The notes beneath the pieces are model-generated. The model was not told the DNA's origin, ran no database searches, and saw only the letters and a list, made by a program, of their open reading frames with translations. A stretch of 6,938 nucleotides of DNA from Syntrophomonadaceae bacterium (lineage in GTDB: Bacteria > Bacillota_D > Dethiobacteria > DTU022). Shown here one piece after another: positions 5,789 through 6,938 of the stretch. The position numbers and the translations under genes are program-made. The stretch covers positions 1 to 6,938 of the forward strand of contig PUNU01000215.1 of the NCBI GenBank assembly GCA_003551865.1, in the 5' to 3' direction. How positions within the stretch are numbered: position 1 is the stretch's first letter; each line of letters begins with the position of its first letter.

Positions 5789-6637
5789 ATGAAGGATATG
5801 ACCGTAAGCAGTTCCAGCCTTGAAGAAATTGATGCGCTGCTCCAGGCCCACCTGTATTCCCTGGTTTACCCCTTGGATTCCTGGCTTGAAGATCTCCTGA
5901 TCGGCTCGGACATTTACCGGCTTTATTATAACCGCATTCCGGTCGGTTATGCTTCGCTGGCCGGGGACAGCATTAATTATTTCCATGTTTTAAAAGAATA
6001 CCACCGGTATGCTCCGGAACTTTTTGCGCTCGTGGTAAAGGATAAAGGGATTAAGCGGGCTATGGCCATCACCCAGGATTCCCTTTTAAGCGTCGTGCTG
6101 GCCGGCTGGAATTATGAACTGGAAAAGCTGGCCTGCTGGTTTACCGACGGCGGAGTAGTGGAAGCGGCCGATGAGGCAAAATATGACCGGCACTTCAGGC
6201 CGGCCGTGCCCGGGGAGGCCGAAAGGATCAGGGCGGTGGCCGGTGATTTTTTCGACGAGCCCGGGGGCGGATTTTATTCGCTGGAGGAAAGGCTTAAAGC
6301 CAATACCATCTTTGTCATCGATCAGCAGCAGGATATACTCGGCTGTGGAGTTGTAGAGGTAGGCCGCTTATGCACCCGGCATGCCTCCATAGGCATGTTT
6401 ACAAACCCGGAGCACCGCCACCGCGGTGTGGCGACGGCCGTTTTACTGAACTTGAAAAAATGGGTCTACCGGGAGGGCCTTAAACCGGTGGCCGGATGCT
6501 GGTACTATAATACCCTGTCGCGAAAAAGTCTTGAAGCCGCCGGAATGATCAATACTTCCATTGGTTACGGTTTAATGTTGAAGGGCAGGGAGATACTGCC
6601 CCTTAAAACCGCTTTTCCCCCGGGAGAGCCGGGCTAA
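5789..6637 (+). CDS. GNAT family N-acetyltransferase, probably a tandem two-domain form
   Basis: The 282-residue product is expected to transfer an acetyl group from acetyl-CoA to an amine; the substrate is unknown. The C-terminal half (about 134-265) is a clear GNAT domain: strand NTIFVIDQQQDILGCGVVEV, a strand ASIGMFTNPEHR, the pyrophosphate-binding loop RHRGVA (210-215) with its following helix, and NTLSRKSLEAAGM (241-253), the typical last helix. The N-terminal half (about 1-125) has a similar order of pieces (LYYNRIPVGYASLAG, then a helix, then AITQDSLLSVVLAGWNYE) but lacks the RxxGxA loop, so it looks like a degenerate second GNAT fold. ATG 5789 is chosen because a promoter lies just upstream. 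Its ribosome binding site is poor (GCGGG eight bases away), and ATG 5798 has AAGGA only one base away. It is divergent from moaD-AOR and shares their control region. Confidence 0.8.
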   Translation: MKDMTVSSSSLEEIDALLQAHLYSLVYPLDSWLEDLLIGSDIYRLYYNRIPVGYASLAGDSINYFHVLKEYHRYAPELFALVVKDKGIKRAMAITQDSLLSVVLAGWNYELEKLACWFTDGGVVEAADEAKYDRHFRPAVPGEAERIRAVAGDFFDEPGGGFYSLEERLKANTIFVIDQQQDILGCGVVEVGRLCTRHASIGMFTNPEHRHRGVATAVLLNLKKWVYREGLKPVAGCWYYNTLSRKSLEAAGMINTSIGYGLMLKGREILPLKTAFPPGEPG

Positions 6638-6688
6638 CAGGTGCGGCAATTAGAAGTGTTATTAGTCGCCCTATCCGGGGCATTTGCA

Positions 6689-6697
6689 TGATATAAT
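6689..6697 (+). promoter_or_regulatory. extended -10 promoter for the PLP enzyme gene
   Basis: TGATATAAT is a perfect -10 box with the TGN extension, which can work without a -35 box; none is seen at 16-18 bases. Transcription would start near 6704, about 47 bases before GTG 6751. The 113-base gap after the GNAT gene otherwise shows only weak stem-forming sequence (GCCC...GGGC near 6668-6681) without a T-tract. Confidence 0.5.
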
Positions 6698-6750
6698 TGA
6701 CTCGATTTTCCTGTGCGTGAGTTGTAAAAAAACTGTCTGGAGGGGTTTTT

Positions 6751-6938
6751 GTGAAAGGAGCCATGCAGCCCGCGGGCTTAAGCCATGAAAAAGTCCTGGA
6801 AGAGTTGAAGAATTATACGGCAAATGATGTTGACTGGCGCACGGGCAGGGTGCTGACCGGACTTTATGACCCGGGAAAAGACGCCCACAGCCTCGCCGTG
6901 GAGGCCTATACCCGCTTCCTGGCCCAGAATGCCCTTTA
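6751..6938 (+). CDS. start of a PLP-dependent decarboxylase / sphingosine-1-phosphate lyase-like protein; runs off the window
   Basis: Only the first 62 codons are present. GTG 6751 has CTGGAGGGG upstream (GGAGG at 6739-6743, seven bases away). An internal ATG at 6763 has AAGGAG only two bases before it, so GTG is preferred. After a short lead the segment NDVDWRTGRVLTGLYDPGKD and then AVEAYTRFLAQNAL resembles the N-terminal part of bacterial group II decarboxylase-like PLP enzymes near sphinganine/sphingosine-phosphate lyase, which share the 'DVDWRxGRVxxxxYDxG...AYxxFLxxN' pattern as I recall it. The PLP-binding lysine and catalytic core lie outside the window, so the reaction cannot be told: it could be a C-C lyase or an amino-acid decarboxylase. 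It has its own probable promoter and is separated from the GNAT gene by 113 bases. Confidence 0.65.
   Translation, partial: MKGAMQPAGLSHEKVLEELKNYTANDVDWRTGRVLTGLYDPGKDAHSLAVEAYTRFLAQNAL

Noticed and set aside
6638..6690. Terminator for the GNAT gene
   Set aside because: Only a 4-bp stem (GCCC/GGGC) and a poor longer one are visible, with no T-tract.

Overview
The window looks like a chromosomal segment from an anaerobic member of the Firmicutes, most likely a Clostridia or Peptococcaceae-type fermenter or syntroph. The reasons are strong AGGAGG-type ribosome binding sites, sigma-A-like TATAAT boxes, slightly GC-rich coding sequence with AT-rich promoters, a tungsten-type aldehyde:ferredoxin oxidoreductase with its own MoaD-like protein, and REP-like hairpins with a GGGGACGGTTC core of a kind I recall from such genomes. 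The genus cannot be fixed from the sequence.

Layout, left to right. (1) Positions 1-163, minus strand: the N-terminal part of a small protein, possibly SCP2-like. (2) 233-1144, minus: an NH3-dependent NAD+ synthase of a divergent type. (3) 1145-1339: a divergent control region with a good minus-strand promoter and a palindrome and direct repeats on the side of the next gene. (4) 1340-2242, plus: an acetamidase/formamidase family protein. (5) 2241-2275: a hairpin repeat filling the convergent gap. (6) 2280-3254, minus: an unrecognised four-helix membrane protein with a large extracytoplasmic domain. (7) 3280-3344: a perfect 29-bp inverted repeat that starts on the last base of the next gene's stop codon. 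(8) 3344-5317, minus: a 657-residue AOR family oxidoreductase. (9) 5429-5662, minus: a MoaD/ThiS sulfur carrier ending in Gly-Gly. (10) 5663-5788: a compact divergent promoter region with a 9-bp inverted repeat. (11) 5789-6637, plus: a probable tandem GNAT acetyltransferase. (12) 6751-6938, plus, cut by the window edge: the start of a PLP-dependent decarboxylase or sphingosine-phosphate-lyase-like protein.

How the genes may work together. The moaD-like and AOR genes form a clear functional pair: a sulfur carrier for pyranopterin synthesis and the tungsto- or molybdopterin enzyme that uses the cofactor. The membrane protein may be co-transcribed with them, but the long hairpin separates it. 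The amidase would release ammonia, and the divergent NadE uses ammonia, but a functional link is only a guess. The AOR and the PLP lyase could both handle aldehydes, which is also a guess. I see no CRISPR array, tRNA, rRNA, transposase gene or gene wreckage, and no gap longer than 200 bases.
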